Positions 1 to 8,229 of a stretch of 64,000 nucleotides of DNA are shown here, piece after piece; the stretch's first letter is position 1; every line of letters starts with the position of its first letter. The notes beneath the pieces are model-generated. The model was not told the origin of the DNA, made no database searches, and saw only the letters and a program-made list of their open reading frames with translations. Location: assembly GCA_965659725.1 (NCBI GenBank), contig CBFHXG010000004.1:1-64000 (forward strand). The letters run 5' to 3'. Source of the stretch: Phaeocystidibacter sp965659725 (lineage in GTDB: Bacteria; Bacteroidota; Bacteroidia; Flavobacteriales; Schleiferiaceae). Both the position numbers and the translations under genes were made by a program.

Positions 1-90
1 TTAAAGTCCTATCCCTAAAGCTAGAACTATGACTAACAATTTACTAAGTTGTGTCCGAATTGTGCTGACGGGTTACATAGATCTTACCCA

Positions 91-121
91 TTTCATATTA
101 AAGGCCACTAGTTTATCTTTG
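91..121 (+). promoter_or_regulatory. Candidate housekeeping promoter for yebC
   Basis: A perfect Bacteroidota -7 element (TAnnTTTG, here TATCTTTG) lies at 114-121, 17 bases before the yebC start. A weak -33 match (TTTC) sits 19 bases upstream of it at 91-94. The resulting leader would be very short, as is common in this phylum. Positions 1-90 hold nothing else I recognise. Confidence 0.5.
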
Positions 122-138
122 CCGAAACGACAATTTTT

Positions 139-864
139 ATGGGACGCGCCTTTGAATATCGCAAAGCAAGAAAGATGAAGCGTTGGGCCTCGATGGCCAA
201 GACGTTCACACGTATCTCGAAAGACATCATCATGGCCGTAAAGGAAGGCGGGGATAGCCCCGAATCCAACTACCGCCTGAAGATGCTCATGCAGAACGCT
301 CGCGATGCAAACATGCCGAAGGAGAATGTTGAGCGCGCCATCAAAAAGGCCCTTTCAAAGGATCAGCAAGACTATAAGAATGTTGTATTCGAAGGTTATG
401 CCCCGCACGGTATTGCCGTACTCATCGAAACGGCAACCGATAATAACACGCGTACCGTTGCCAACGTTAGGTCGTACTTCAACAAGCACAACGGTAGTCT
501 TGGTGTAAGCGGATCGGTTGATTTCATGTTCGAGCACAAATGTCACTTCAAGGTCCCTGCCGAAGGAATCGATGTTGAGGAGTTCGAACTCGAAATGATC
601 GACTACGGCGTGGAGGAGATCTTCGCCGATCACGACGAGGAGAAGGATATGGACGTGATCATGCTGTACGGTAAGTTCCCAGATTACGGTAACATAGCAA
701 AAGGTCTCGAAGAGAAGGGAGTTGAAACACTTTCATCTGGCTTCGAACGCATCCCAATGGACACGAAAGAGCTCACCCCAGAAGAGCAGGAGGATGTTGA
801 TAAATTGATCGAAAAGATCGAAGAGGATGACGATGTGCAAGCCGTTTACACGAACATGGCTTAA
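139..864 (+). CDS. YebC/PmpR-family DNA-binding / translation-associated protein
   Basis: This is a cytoplasmic protein of the YebC/TACO1 family. Members are annotated as transcriptional regulators, and some act on translation of difficult proline-containing stretches. The N-terminus has the family signature MGRAFEYRKARKMKRWASMA, followed by the conserved NMPKENVERAIKKA segment near residues 57-70. The length (241 aa) is typical of the family. The ATG at 139 follows a good -7 element. The last third is acidic (EEQEDVDKLIEKIEEDDD), as in relatives. OsmC follows 49 bases downstream on the same strand, so co-transcription is possible but not shown. The family call is secure; which role it plays here is not known from sequence. 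Confidence 0.95.
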   Translation: MGRAFEYRKARKMKRWASMAKTFTRISKDIIMAVKEGGDSPESNYRLKMLMQNARDANMPKENVERAIKKALSKDQQDYKNVVFEGYAPHGIAVLIETATDNNTRTVANVRSYFNKHNGSLGVSGSVDFMFEHKCHFKVPAEGIDVEEFELEMIDYGVEEIFADHDEEKDMDVIMLYGKFPDYGNIAKGLEEKGVETLSSGFERIPMDTKELTPEEQEDVDKLIEKIEEDDDVQAVYTNMA

Positions 865-913
865 TCCAATTCAGAAAAGGATTTAATGCTCTAATTGCGT
901 ACCTTCAAGAGAA

Positions 914-1339
914 ATGGTAAAGGTCATGCATGAAGTAATCGTTGACTATAAAACGGGGATGACGTTCGAGTCATCTGTAGACGACCATACCATTACGGTT
1001 GATGCTAAAGAAGAGGTAGGTGGACAAGGCAACGGCCCCACTCCTAAGCCGCTTTTACTTGCCTCATTAGGCGGTTGTACCGGTATGGATGTCGTTAGCC
1101 TACTTCAAAAAATGCGGCAGGAATACGACTCATTCAAGATCAAGGTAACCGGCGAACTCACCGATGACCATCCCAAGTATTACCACAAGATCCATGTAAC
1201 CTATCAGTTCAAAGGATCAAGCCTCGATAAGTCGAAAGTCCAAAAGGCCGTGGATCTTAGTCAAGATAAATACTGTGGTGTCAGCTACATGCTCAAGCAA
1301 GCAGCCGACCTGACGTACTCCATTGATATCACGGATTGA
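914..1339 (+). CDS. OsmC/Ohr-family protein
   Basis: This is a cytoplasmic protein of the OsmC family, thiol-dependent peroxidases that detoxify organic hydroperoxides. Two conserved cysteines sit in the expected contexts: one in LGGCTGMDVVSLL (about residue 55) and one in YCGVSYMLKQAADL (about residue 120). The length of 141 aa is normal for the YhfA-like branch. The ATG at 914 is used; a second ATG at 926 (MHEVIVDY) is an equally plausible start. The 3' end overlaps the convergent serine hydrolase gene by 11 bases. Substrate preference cannot be read from sequence. Confidence 0.9.
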   Translation: MVKVMHEVIVDYKTGMTFESSVDDHTITVDAKEEVGGQGNGPTPKPLLLASLGGCTGMDVVSLLQKMRQEYDSFKIKVTGELTDDHPKYYHKIHVTYQFKGSSLDKSKVQKAVDLSQDKYCGVSYMLKQAADLTYSIDITD

Positions 1340-2426
1340 ATACTTTATCTAGTCTATCCCACAGATCACGGTGGTAGTCGATCGGAACCAATGATCCCAA
1401 AGGCTCTTCACCCATTCTAACGATAATGAGTCCCTCAGAAGGTATGATGCTCAAGATCTGACTATTCTTGCCAATAGCGGAGTACATGTCGCCAGGTGCA
1501 TTGGGAATGAGCGATCCATTGAAAGATATCTGTGAGCCAGGAAGTTGAAAACTGGATCCTCCATTCAGCCAATAGAGATATCCGTAGGAAGGATTGATCG
1601 ACTGACTTGGGTTAATCAGTGTTTCCAAAGTTGTTTTGCTGATAATGGTGTCTTCACCCCACATTCCATCGTTCAAATGCAGGATGCCAAACCTGGCCAT
1701 CGATCTCGCCGAGCTAAAGAATACCCGATTGTCGCCGAGCCAGAACCAACTTCCGCCAATTCCGATCTTTCCCGTCACCTCATTCTGAACGTATTCCTCA
1801 AAAGAAGTTCCCGTAGCCGAACCTATAACGTCATGCAGCTTGGTGTAGACTCCATTGTGATAAGCCCACCTAGTTCCAGGTTCTGCCAAATACTGAAAAC
1901 AGCTTGGATCGATACAATCAGGATTGCTCACTCCATCGTCTAAACCGCTTGTCATTGAAAGTTGGTAACGCACCTTGATGGCTTGCTCCTGACTCGACGT
2001 AGCAGAGGTCCAGCCCGCACCAAGGTAATCAGAAGCCGAAGCCTCGAGGTCCAGATCGCCTCGATCCGAAGCCACTCCCGCAGCAACGGCTGTCAACGTC
2101 TTACCCGCAGAAGCCCAATACCAATTGGATAACCGGTTGAAAGGCTGTCCATTCAACTGTTCGCCGTTGTAATACTCAATCGCGATCCTCCCATAGTAAA
2201 GCACTAGGAAAGCTCTAGTATCGGAACTATCCAAGAACCCATAGAGGTCGTCTATGGCCGCCGTATTCCAATTTAGGTCGGCAGGATCCACCGTTTCCCA
2301 GTTGCCGGTCCAATTCTCCGGGATATGAAGCTCAGGTACTTGAGAAGTGGGTGGCGTTGGTTCGGGATCATCCGGACCACAACCTATCAACAGGGCAAGA
2401 ACTGATATGTACGCTAACTGCTTCAT
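1329..2426 (-). CDS. Serine hydrolase lipoprotein, beta-lactamase class C fold
   Basis: This looks like a lipid-anchored serine hydrolase of the beta-lactamase/penicillin-binding-protein-like superfamily, possibly an esterase or amidase. The first 16 residues form a lipoprotein signal ending in LLIGC. The nucleophile motif SxxK is S106-A-G-K109 and the second motif YxN is Y189-H-N191. Near the C-terminus, the GKNSQ region is the likely third-motif strand. The arrangement resembles 6-aminohexanoate-dimer hydrolase-like proteins rather than true beta-lactamases. It is the last gene of a four-gene minus-strand unit, 8 bases after the thioredoxin-fold gene. The substrate is unknown, and no resistance role should be inferred. 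Confidence 0.82.
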   Translation of the reverse strand: MKQLAYISVLALLIGCGPDDPEPTPPTSQVPELHIPENWTGNWETVDPADLNWNTAAIDDLYGFLDSSDTRAFLVLYYGRIAIEYYNGEQLNGQPFNRLSNWYWASAGKTLTAVAAGVASDRGDLDLEASASDYLGAGWTSATSSQEQAIKVRYQLSMTSGLDDGVSNPDCIDPSCFQYLAEPGTRWAYHNGVYTKLHDVIGSATGTSFEEYVQNEVTGKIGIGGSWFWLGDNRVFFSSARSMARFGILHLNDGMWGEDTIISKTTLETLINPSQSINPSYGYLYWLNGGSSFQLPGSQISFNGSLIPNAPGDMYSAIGKNSQILSIIPSEGLIIVRMGEEPLGSLVPIDYHRDLWDRLDKVFNP

Positions 2427-2434
2427 TTTTGAAC

Positions 2435-3868
2435 TTAGTCTCTATTGTAATCCTCTATCACTCTTGGCAACACTTCCTGAACCTGTTTTGCACCAAATCG
2501 TCTAATTATTATCTCTTTTTCTTGGTTAACGACGAGGATCCATGGGTTGCCATTTACACCAAACGTTTCTTTGATGCGATCACCACCCTCAAGGTTTGAA
2601 ATGTTAACCCATTCGTTCATCGAATGCTCTTCGACAAAGGTGTTCCAATTAGAGTACGGCTCATTGTCGATGTTCAAGGCCACACCCCAAACCTCTACCT
2701 GATCGTCTACATGATCGGCCCTAGTCGCTTCAATGGTTGCGATGGACTCAGTAACTTGCTCTGAGCTTGGATCGTAGAATACGATGATAATGTACTCTCC
2801 AGCGGCCTGATGTAGGTCTTGGGTCGCGCCATTGATATCCGCGAGTTGAAGGTTAGGGATCTTTTTGCCCACAAGAACAGGTTCCAGTATTGAGGCTCTT
2901 TCTTGAATACGAGCAAGCAGATCCTCATCCACCCACCATGCCTGTTCCTCTGTGTAATATGAATTGACCATGTGCACGAAAACAGATTCTCCCGCCATAA
3001 GGGGTGAGAGTTCATAGTAGTTAGTGATCCAATTGACCACAAATCGGAAGGTCTCCTTGTTGCCTTTGGTAAGTGAAACTACATGGTCAGCCGCGGGAAT
3101 TATAGAGTCAGGGGTTTGAATGGTGAAGTCCGTGATGTATTTCTTGATCATTGGAGCGAGCCATGGACTGTAAAGTAGCCGTTCATCGGAGAGGTCGACA
3201 TGGTCCCAATAATGCGCTCGATAGTAATAGTATTGCCAGTTTTCATTGATCACCTTGCCATTCTCATCGGTTGGTGCATCTGGAACCTGCACATTTCGAT
3301 TGATATTGATCGTGTTGGCAGCGAGCGATCCGGGGTATGAGCTGACCACTTCGTCCATGTAGCTATTTACTTGATCCGATAGCTCCTTCAATTCCTCGTC
3401 TAAACGGATGCTATCACTCCTCGAGGCTTCATCCATATGGGCATTTATCTCTTCTGCTGCTTGCTGCTGCGTATCCAGGTATTGAAGGTAGTGGAAGAAT
3501 ATTTTGTTCTCATCAGACTTGATGACGTTCATGTCTCCTACCGGATCTTCTAACGTGGTTTCCAGGATCACCTCGGGTTCTGCAAATAGGAAATCAAAGT
3601 ACTTACTTCCTGGAATGTAAATAAGGTAAACGCCATATCGGAGTGTATCGTCACTTCCTTCGAAAACAACGACACCATTCTCATTTACCTGAGCGGTGTC
3701 CACCGTATATTGCTTATCGCCAAAATGATGACCAAGGATCACGTCTCCAGCTCTGAGGTCGGTAAAGCGCACTTCTATATGATGATCTGTGGTATACATT
3801 CCAGGCGATTGACCCCAAGCGGTGAAATTCAAGGCAAAGGTCAAGGAGAGCAGTAGGCTATTCTTCAT
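2435..3868 (-). CDS. Exported DUF4369/DUF5106-type protein with cysteine-free thioredoxin fold
   Basis: This is an exported 477-residue protein with a signal peptide (residues 1-19, cleavage near AWG-Q). The N-terminal region looks like the DUF4369-type beta domain found before TlpA-like domains in Bacteroidota. The middle is helical and DUF5106-like. The C-terminal region from about residue 333 is TlpA/AhpC-like, with a GKKIPNLQL entry and a cis-proline loop GNPWILVVN. At the position where relatives carry the redox CxxC, this protein reads FYDPSSEQ (residues 364-371), and I found no cysteine anywhere in the protein. Disulfide exchange is therefore unlikely and a binding or structural role more likely. 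It sits 21 bases downstream of the histidine kinase gene, suggesting co-expression with the two-component system. Confidence 0.75.
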   Translation of the reverse strand: MKNSLLLSLTFALNFTAWGQSPGMYTTDHHIEVRFTDLRAGDVILGHHFGDKQYTVDTAQVNENGVVVFEGSDDTLRYGVYLIYIPGSKYFDFLFAEPEVILETTLEDPVGDMNVIKSDENKIFFHYLQYLDTQQQAAEEINAHMDEASRSDSIRLDEELKELSDQVNSYMDEVVSSYPGSLAANTININRNVQVPDAPTDENGKVINENWQYYYYRAHYWDHVDLSDERLLYSPWLAPMIKKYITDFTIQTPDSIIPAADHVVSLTKGNKETFRFVVNWITNYYELSPLMAGESVFVHMVNSYYTEEQAWWVDEDLLARIQERASILEPVLVGKKIPNLQLADINGATQDLHQAAGEYIIIVFYDPSSEQVTESIATIEATRADHVDDQVEVWGVALNIDNEPYSNWNTFVEEHSMNEWVNISNLEGGDRIKETFGVNGNPWILVVNQEKEIIIRRFGAKQVQEVLPRVIEDYNRD

Positions 3869-3889
3869 ACAACTGGTTTATGTCTAACC

Positions 3890-5269
3890 TCACCTTTGAG
3901 GTTGTGCATTGGGGTTTGGGAAACTTAACGCAAATGTGGTTTCCGAGTTCGGCACGCTAGAAACGGATATGGATCCGTGGTGAATCTTCATGATGTTCTT
4001 ACTCAAGCTCAATCCAATTCCAGTTCCGTCTCTTTTGGTCGAGTAGAACGGAATAAAGATGCGTTCCATTTTCTCTTTCTCGATACCCGACCCGTTGTCG
4101 GTAACGTTTAAAATGATCCTTTTCTCTGTTACCTCTGCATCCAACTTGATACTTGGGTCATTCGCATATCGAACCGCTGCAAAGCTATTGGTGAGAAGGT
4201 TGATAATCACCTGTTCGATCAATTTGCGGTCACAACGAACTACTAAGTTCTTGTTCTTACACTGAATGTCGAGCTTGATCTTTCTGTTTTCAACCTCTGA
4301 TTTCATGAGCGACCGAATGTCATCGAACATGTCGCATACCTTCACCCACTCGAAAGTTGGTGCCGGGATCTTGGTCAACTTGCGATAGTCGTTCACGAAT
4401 TCTAGCATTCCCACACTGCGCTTGTGGATCGTATTCAATGCGATGATCACATCTTCAATGGTTTCGTCATCGATCTGATCGGGCCTTTTTGGCTCCCCAT
4501 TTTCACCTTTGAGTAGCGAACGCATGGTTTCGGTAAGACTCGTCACCGGGGTGATGGAGTTCATGATCTCATGCGTGAGTATACGAATGAGTTTGTGCCA
4601 TGCCTCGATCTCTTTTTGTTCGATCTCGTCCTTGATATCTTGAAAGGCAATGATTAAGTGAGTATTGCCAGTTAGTCGAACGGGATTGACATCAACAGAC
4701 ATCTCTTTGATTCCCGCGATGTCTTCAATGGATATCAGTTTGCGTCCGCCGCCAGACATTTCATCGACCCCTTCGCAGAATTTAGGGTGTCGTTGACGGA
4801 GACGCTCCCAGCTGTGCACTTGCGGAGTGTTCAGTAGTTTGGCGCCTGTTTGATTCAGAATTCCAATGTTTCCCTCTTCATCCATGGTAAGTATACCCAC
4901 ATTGATCTTTTCGAGGATCAACTTGAAGAGTTGAAACTGGCTTTCCTTTTCGATCCGTGCATTCTTGAATTTCTCGATGATCTCGTTGAATGTTCGGTTG
5001 AGGTCGGTGAAGCTCTTACCCATCTTTGGGTCGGAAAAGCTCACACTGTAATCCTCATACTTTACGGCATACAGGAATTTAGTAAGCTCCCTGTTAGTCC
5101 GGTTTACGAAGTGAACGAGCTCATATCCTTGAATGATCAAGAGCAGTCCGATGCTTCCGGAGGTGAACCACAGATTGCCATTGTCTATCAGCCAAGCCAA
5201 CAAGACAAGATTCAGCAGCATCAATATCAGCCGCAGGATCAAGAAGAAATTAAAGCGATTAAATTCCAT
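3890..5269 (-). CDS. NtrY/NtrB-like sensor histidine kinase
   Basis: This is an inner-membrane sensor kinase and the presumed partner of the sigma54 regulator encoded immediately upstream. Two hydrophobic segments (about residues 8-28 and 33-52) leave almost no periplasmic domain, which argues for sensing inside the membrane or cytoplasm. A HAMP-like linker is followed by a PAS-like region (about 110-215), including ILTMDEEGNIGILNQTG. The phospho-acceptor His233 lies in LTHEIMNSITPVTSL. The N box (NLLTNSFAAV), G1 (DNGSGIE) and G2 (GTGIGLSLSKNI) boxes are intact. The gene overlaps the regulator gene by 11 bases, so translation is coupled. The signal sensed is unknown. Confidence 0.93.
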   Translation of the reverse strand: MEFNRFNFFLILRLILMLLNLVLLAWLIDNGNLWFTSGSIGLLLIIQGYELVHFVNRTNRELTKFLYAVKYEDYSVSFSDPKMGKSFTDLNRTFNEIIEKFKNARIEKESQFQLFKLILEKINVGILTMDEEGNIGILNQTGAKLLNTPQVHSWERLRQRHPKFCEGVDEMSGGGRKLISIEDIAGIKEMSVDVNPVRLTGNTHLIIAFQDIKDEIEQKEIEAWHKLIRILTHEIMNSITPVTSLTETMRSLLKGENGEPKRPDQIDDETIEDVIIALNTIHKRSVGMLEFVNDYRKLTKIPAPTFEWVKVCDMFDDIRSLMKSEVENRKIKLDIQCKNKNLVVRCDRKLIEQVIINLLTNSFAAVRYANDPSIKLDAEVTEKRIILNVTDNGSGIEKEKMERIFIPFYSTKRDGTGIGLSLSKNIMKIHHGSISVSSVPNSETTFALSFPNPNAQPQR

Positions 5270-6629
5270 GCTTCTCTAGTCTGCGGTAAAGAGCCGCTCG
5301 TGTAAGTCCGAGGTCAGACGCCGCCTTGCTAATATTCCCTTTGTGTTTGCGTATGGCCTTATCTATCAAATACTTTTCCATTTCGTCCAAGTTGAGCGTG
5401 TCTAGTGATTCTTTTCCTTGGCTTGCACTTCCAAAATTCATGACTTCAGAAGTGAGGTGCGACGAATCGGAAAGGATCACCATGCGCTCTATGGCGTGTT
5501 CTAACTCTCGAATATTTCCTGGCCAATGGTAATCCATCAAGGTGTGCATTACCTCCTTGTCAATGGTTAGGTCTGGCTTGTTGTACTTTTTGCCAAAACG
5601 CGAGAGGAAGTGGTCGATCAAGATCGGAATATCCTCAACCCTTTCGCGCAAGGGAGGAATGACGAGTTCTACGGTATTGACTCGGTAGAGGAGGTCCTGA
5701 CGGAAATCTCCTTTGTTGACCATGTCGTGGATCGGCATGTTGGTCGCGCAAATGAGACGAACATCGAATTCCATTTCCTTGGTGTCACCCAAACGAGTTA
5801 GTCGCCTGTTCTGAAGGACAGTCAACATTTTTGCTTGAAGGTGGAGTGGAAGGTTGCCGATCTCGTCCAAGAATAACGTGCCGCTATCGGCGATCTCGAA
5901 TCGACCTGCTCTATCTTGATGTGCATCTGTAAAGGCTCCTTTCTTATGACCGAAGAGTTCGCTTTCGAATAGATTTTCATTGAGTGCCCCCAGGTCCACA
6001 TGAATGAAGGATTCATTCTTTCGCAAGGAAGCGCGATGCAGCGCACGAGCGACGAGGGTCTTACCTGTACCGTTCTCTCCAAGCACTAAAACATTGGCAT
6101 CGGTCTGTCCTACCTTGTCGATGGTCTTCATCAGCCTAAGCATGGCTTCACTTTCACCTATAAACTCTCCCATGGCAATGTCGCGGTCTTGTTCCATGCT
6201 CTTCCTTGTTTCCTCGAGCTTGTTTACGCGTTTATTGGATTGCCTAAGTTGCAGGGCTGAGTTGATGGTGGCAAGGAGTTTTTCATTCTTCCAGGGTTTG
6301 AGAACGAAGTCGGTAGCGCCTCTTTTAATGGCACTTACGGCGAGCTCTACGTCTCCATAGGCCGTCATTAGCACAACCAGAGTGTCTTGCGACACCTCCT
6401 TGATGTGATTCAACCAGTAGATTCCTTCCCTACCATCATTATCTCCCTTGGTGAAGTTCATGTCGAGTAGGATGAGATCAACATCCGTTTTGCTCAATAC
6501 TTCATTGAGGTCACGAGGATGATTTCGCGTTTCAATCGATGTGAAATGATGCTTGAGGAAAAGTCTGGCTGTAGTGAGAACGTCTGGATCATCATCTACA
6601 ATGAGAATATTCGCTTTGTTTTTCTGCAT
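5259..6629 (-). CDS. NtrC-family sigma54-dependent response regulator
   Basis: This is a cytoplasmic activator of sigma54 RNA polymerase. The receiver domain has acidic residues DDD at 12-14, phospho-acceptor Asp56 (LILLDMNF) and Lys111 before Pro112. The AAA+ domain has Walker A GENGTGKT, Walker B LFLDEIG and the sigma54-contact loop reading GAFTDA rather than GAFTGA, a variant I know to be frequent in Bacteroidota. A C-terminal Fis-type helix-turn-helix (ISKAASDLGLTRAALYRRL) completes it. It is the first gene of the minus-strand unit 6629-1329. The upstream intergenic region carries repeated dyads and a candidate sigma54 promoter on the opposite strand, so autoregulation plus activation of the divergent gene is a reasonable inference. 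Confidence 0.94.
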   Translation of the reverse strand: MQKNKANILIVDDDPDVLTTARLFLKHHFTSIETRNHPRDLNEVLSKTDVDLILLDMNFTKGDNDGREGIYWLNHIKEVSQDTLVVLMTAYGDVELAVSAIKRGATDFVLKPWKNEKLLATINSALQLRQSNKRVNKLEETRKSMEQDRDIAMGEFIGESEAMLRLMKTIDKVGQTDANVLVLGENGTGKTLVARALHRASLRKNESFIHVDLGALNENLFESELFGHKKGAFTDAHQDRAGRFEIADSGTLFLDEIGNLPLHLQAKMLTVLQNRRLTRLGDTKEMEFDVRLICATNMPIHDMVNKGDFRQDLLYRVNTVELVIPPLRERVEDIPILIDHFLSRFGKKYNKPDLTIDKEVMHTLMDYHWPGNIRELEHAIERMVILSDSSHLTSEVMNFGSASQGKESLDTLNLDEMEKYLIDKAIRKHKGNISKAASDLGLTRAALYRRLEKHGI

Positions 6630-6643
6630 GGTAAGGTTCTAAA

Positions 6644-6721
6644 TACACCGATTAATGTACGGAAACGAACGGCTATGTGTTCGGAACCGAACAGTTTTTA
6701 ACGTCGATAAAAATCGGTGTA
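6644..6721. promoter_or_regulatory. Nested repeats between divergent genes, candidate enhancer sites
   Basis: Three elements are visible. Ten-base inverted arms TACACCGATT (6644-6653) and AATCGGTGTA (6712-6721) face each other. Between them lie two 14-base direct repeats, 6657-6670 and 6679-6692, matching at 12 of 14 positions and spaced 22 bases (two helical turns) apart. The second repeat is itself a dyad, GTTCGG-AA-CCGAAC. A further short dyad, CGAT-AAAA-ATCG, lies at 6705-6716. The position, about 90-135 bases upstream of a candidate sigma54 promoter, is right for enhancer sites of the adjacent NtrC-type regulator. That assignment is inference. Confidence 0.55.
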
Positions 6722-6779
6722 AATCGTAAAGCATTGAATTTTAGTTATTTGTGACTTTGACATGCCAACTTTGGCACAG

Positions 6780-6795
6780 CGGCACAAGGCTTGTC
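6780..6795 (+). promoter_or_regulatory. Candidate sigma54 (-24/-12) promoter
   Basis: The sequence CGGCACAAGGCTTGTC matches the -24/-12 pattern (GGCAC, five bases, TTGC) with the -12 GC replaced by GT. The spacing from the -24 GG to the -12 dinucleotide is the required ten bases. It sits about 60 bases upstream of the small exported protein gene and about 90 bases downstream of the candidate enhancer dyads. The departure from consensus at the -12 C is the main weakness. Confidence 0.45.
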
Positions 6796-6854
6796 TTTAA
6801 GGTGGCAACAACAAACAACTAAAACACGCCGACGGGAAAGACCTTGACGCAAAA

Positions 6855-7220
6855 ATGAAAAAACTATTCAATATGAAAACTGTGCGCCACCTTCTTACAG
6901 CCGGATTGATCATGGCGGGAACCATGACGAGTTTTGCAGATGAGTCACCCCGTCCGATCCGCCAGGTAAATACACTGAAGACCGTAATGCTTGAAAAGAT
7001 CTCTGAATTGAGCTTGGATCGTTACGACATCGACGAAGTTGAACTTCAGGTTAGTTATAAGATCAACGCAGATGGACAGGTAACTGTAACTTCTGTAACT
7101 GGAGCAAGTTGCTTCGTGAATGAGTACGTACGCATGATGATCGAAAAGGATGAAGTTCCTGTTGATGCGACACTCATCGATCAAGAAGTGACCATGAATA
7201 TCAAGTATGCGCGCGTATAG
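6855..7220 (+). CDS. Small exported protein of unknown function, TonB-C-terminus-like pattern
   Basis: This is a 121-residue exported protein that I cannot assign to a named family. A signal peptide spans about residues 1-28 (cleavage near SFA-DE); an in-frame ATG at 6873 (MKTVRHLL) would give a cleaner signal. The mature part is about 90 residues and contains a beta-alpha-beta-like pattern (LQVSYKINADGQVTVTSVTG followed by a helix ending VRMMIEK) resembling the C-terminal domain of TonB-like proteins, but without a transmembrane anchor or linker. One cysteine is present. It is divergent from the sigma54 regulator and lies downstream of a candidate sigma54 promoter, so it may be a direct target of that two-component system. 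No terminator is obvious. Confidence 0.7.
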   Translation: MKKLFNMKTVRHLLTAGLIMAGTMTSFADESPRPIRQVNTLKTVMLEKISELSLDRYDIDEVELQVSYKINADGQVTVTSVTGASCFVNEYVRMMIEKDEVPVDATLIDQEVTMNIKYARV

Positions 7221-7545
7221 ACGACATACTTCGGAGTCGTGATCACTAATGAGCAAAACTAGAATCCGAACAGCCCTCGAAACTGACTAGTCAGCGTTCT
7301 TAAAGCCAAGTATAACAGTCAGTTCAAGTAGCAGAACATTAGGGTTTTGACGTTGGTTTCAACGGGCCGTTTCGGATTATGGTCACGATACTAGAAGCTT
7401 CGGCTGCAACGGATGCGTCCGCTTTCATTTTGGGTAGATTTTGTGTTAAACGTGCTTCATTGACCCAGAGATAGAAAACTACAGACGCTCTTCAATCCAA
7501 GTGGCCGAGGCTTTTTTTATTTTCGAAGGGTTAACACGTCTGTAC
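7221..7545. other. 325-base intergenic region before the ABC operon
   Basis: No gene is supported here. It contains a perfect 12-base palindrome CTGACTAGTCAG at 7283-7294, a TCCGAACAG half-site (7265-7273) resembling one arm of the dyad at 6679-6692, and AACGG-G-CCGTT at 7361-7371. I found neither a convincing TAnnTTTG nor a correctly spaced -24/-12 element, so the promoter of the ABC operon is unresolved. Confidence 0.4.
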
Positions 7546-8229
7546 ATGATCAAAATTGACAACCTATCTAGAGTATACCGATCCAAATCCGTAGAAACCG
7601 TTGCCCTCAGCAATGTGAATCTAGAAATTCAAGAGGGAGAGTTCGTGTCTATCATGGGACCATCCGGGTGCGGAAAATCAACATTACTTAATCTCTTAGG
7701 TATGTTGGATCAACCCTCAAGCGGGACCTATCATTTTCAAGATGCCAATGTGTATGGCCTCAAAGAAGCAGAGCGAGTAGCGCTTCGAAAAGTGAATATC
7801 GGCTTCGTCTTTCAGAGCTTCAATCTCATCGATGAACTCACCGTCGCCGAAAACGTAGAACTCCCTCTCGTTTATCTAAAACGACCTTCCCGCGAGCGAA
7901 AGAAGCAAGTAGCCGAGATCCTCGAACGCATGGGCATGATGCACCGAGCTCAACATTTTCCAGGCGAACTATCTGGTGGTCAACAACAACGCGTAGCCGT
8001 AGCTCGAGCTGTCATAGCTAACCCAAAAGTGATCTTGGCGGATGAACCTACAGGTAACCTCGACTCTGCACATGGTAATGAAGTGATGGAGCTGTTGAGC
8101 GAATTGAATTCGGGTGGAACCACTATTGTGATGGTTACCCACTCATCTCACGATGCGAGTTTTTCTAAGCGCATCGTTCGATTATTAGATGGAGAAGTAG
8201 TATCAGAAAACAACCTGATGCATGTTTGA
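7546..8229 (+). CDS. MacB/LolD-type ABC transporter ATP-binding protein
   Basis: This is the cytoplasmic ATPase of a MacB/FtsX-type ABC system. Walker A is GPSGCGKST (residues 38-46), the Q-loop glutamine is near residue 90, the signature is LSGGQ (142-146), Walker B is VILADEP (162-168) and the D-loop is NLDS. The length of 227 residues is normal. I start at the ATG 7546 (MIKIDNLSRVYR); a GTG at 7501 would add 15 residues not seen in the family. The 3' end overlaps the first permease gene by 8 bases, indicating translational coupling. Such ATPases drive mechanotransmission or export of peptides, lipoproteins or antimicrobials rather than classical pore transport; the substrate here is unknown. 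Confidence 0.94.
   Translation: MIKIDNLSRVYRSKSVETVALSNVNLEIQEGEFVSIMGPSGCGKSTLLNLLGMLDQPSSGTYHFQDANVYGLKEAERVALRKVNIGFVFQSFNLIDELTVAENVELPLVYLKRPSRERKKQVAEILERMGMMHRAQHFPGELSGGQQQRVAVARAVIANPKVILADEPTGNLDSAHGNEVMELLSELNSGGTTIVMVTHSSHDASFSKRIVRLLDGEVVSENNLMHV

Noticed and set aside
1329..2426. Antibiotic-resistance beta-lactamase
   Set aside because: The SxxK and YxN motifs fit the wider serine hydrolase superfamily; nothing specific to beta-lactam hydrolysis is visible.
5931..5960. GAFTDA in place of GAFTGA as a sign of a defective sigma54 activator
   Set aside because: The variant is common in Bacteroidota NtrC-type proteins, and all other AAA+ motifs are intact.
6771..6785. First TTGGCAC as a -24 element
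   Set aside because: The required GC ten bases after the GG is absent (CA instead). The overlapping element at 6780-6795 has correct spacing.
7283..7294. Perfect 12-base palindrome CTGACTAGTCAG
   Set aside because: It is noted in the intergenic entry, but there is only one copy, with no promoter near it, and short palindromes occur by chance.
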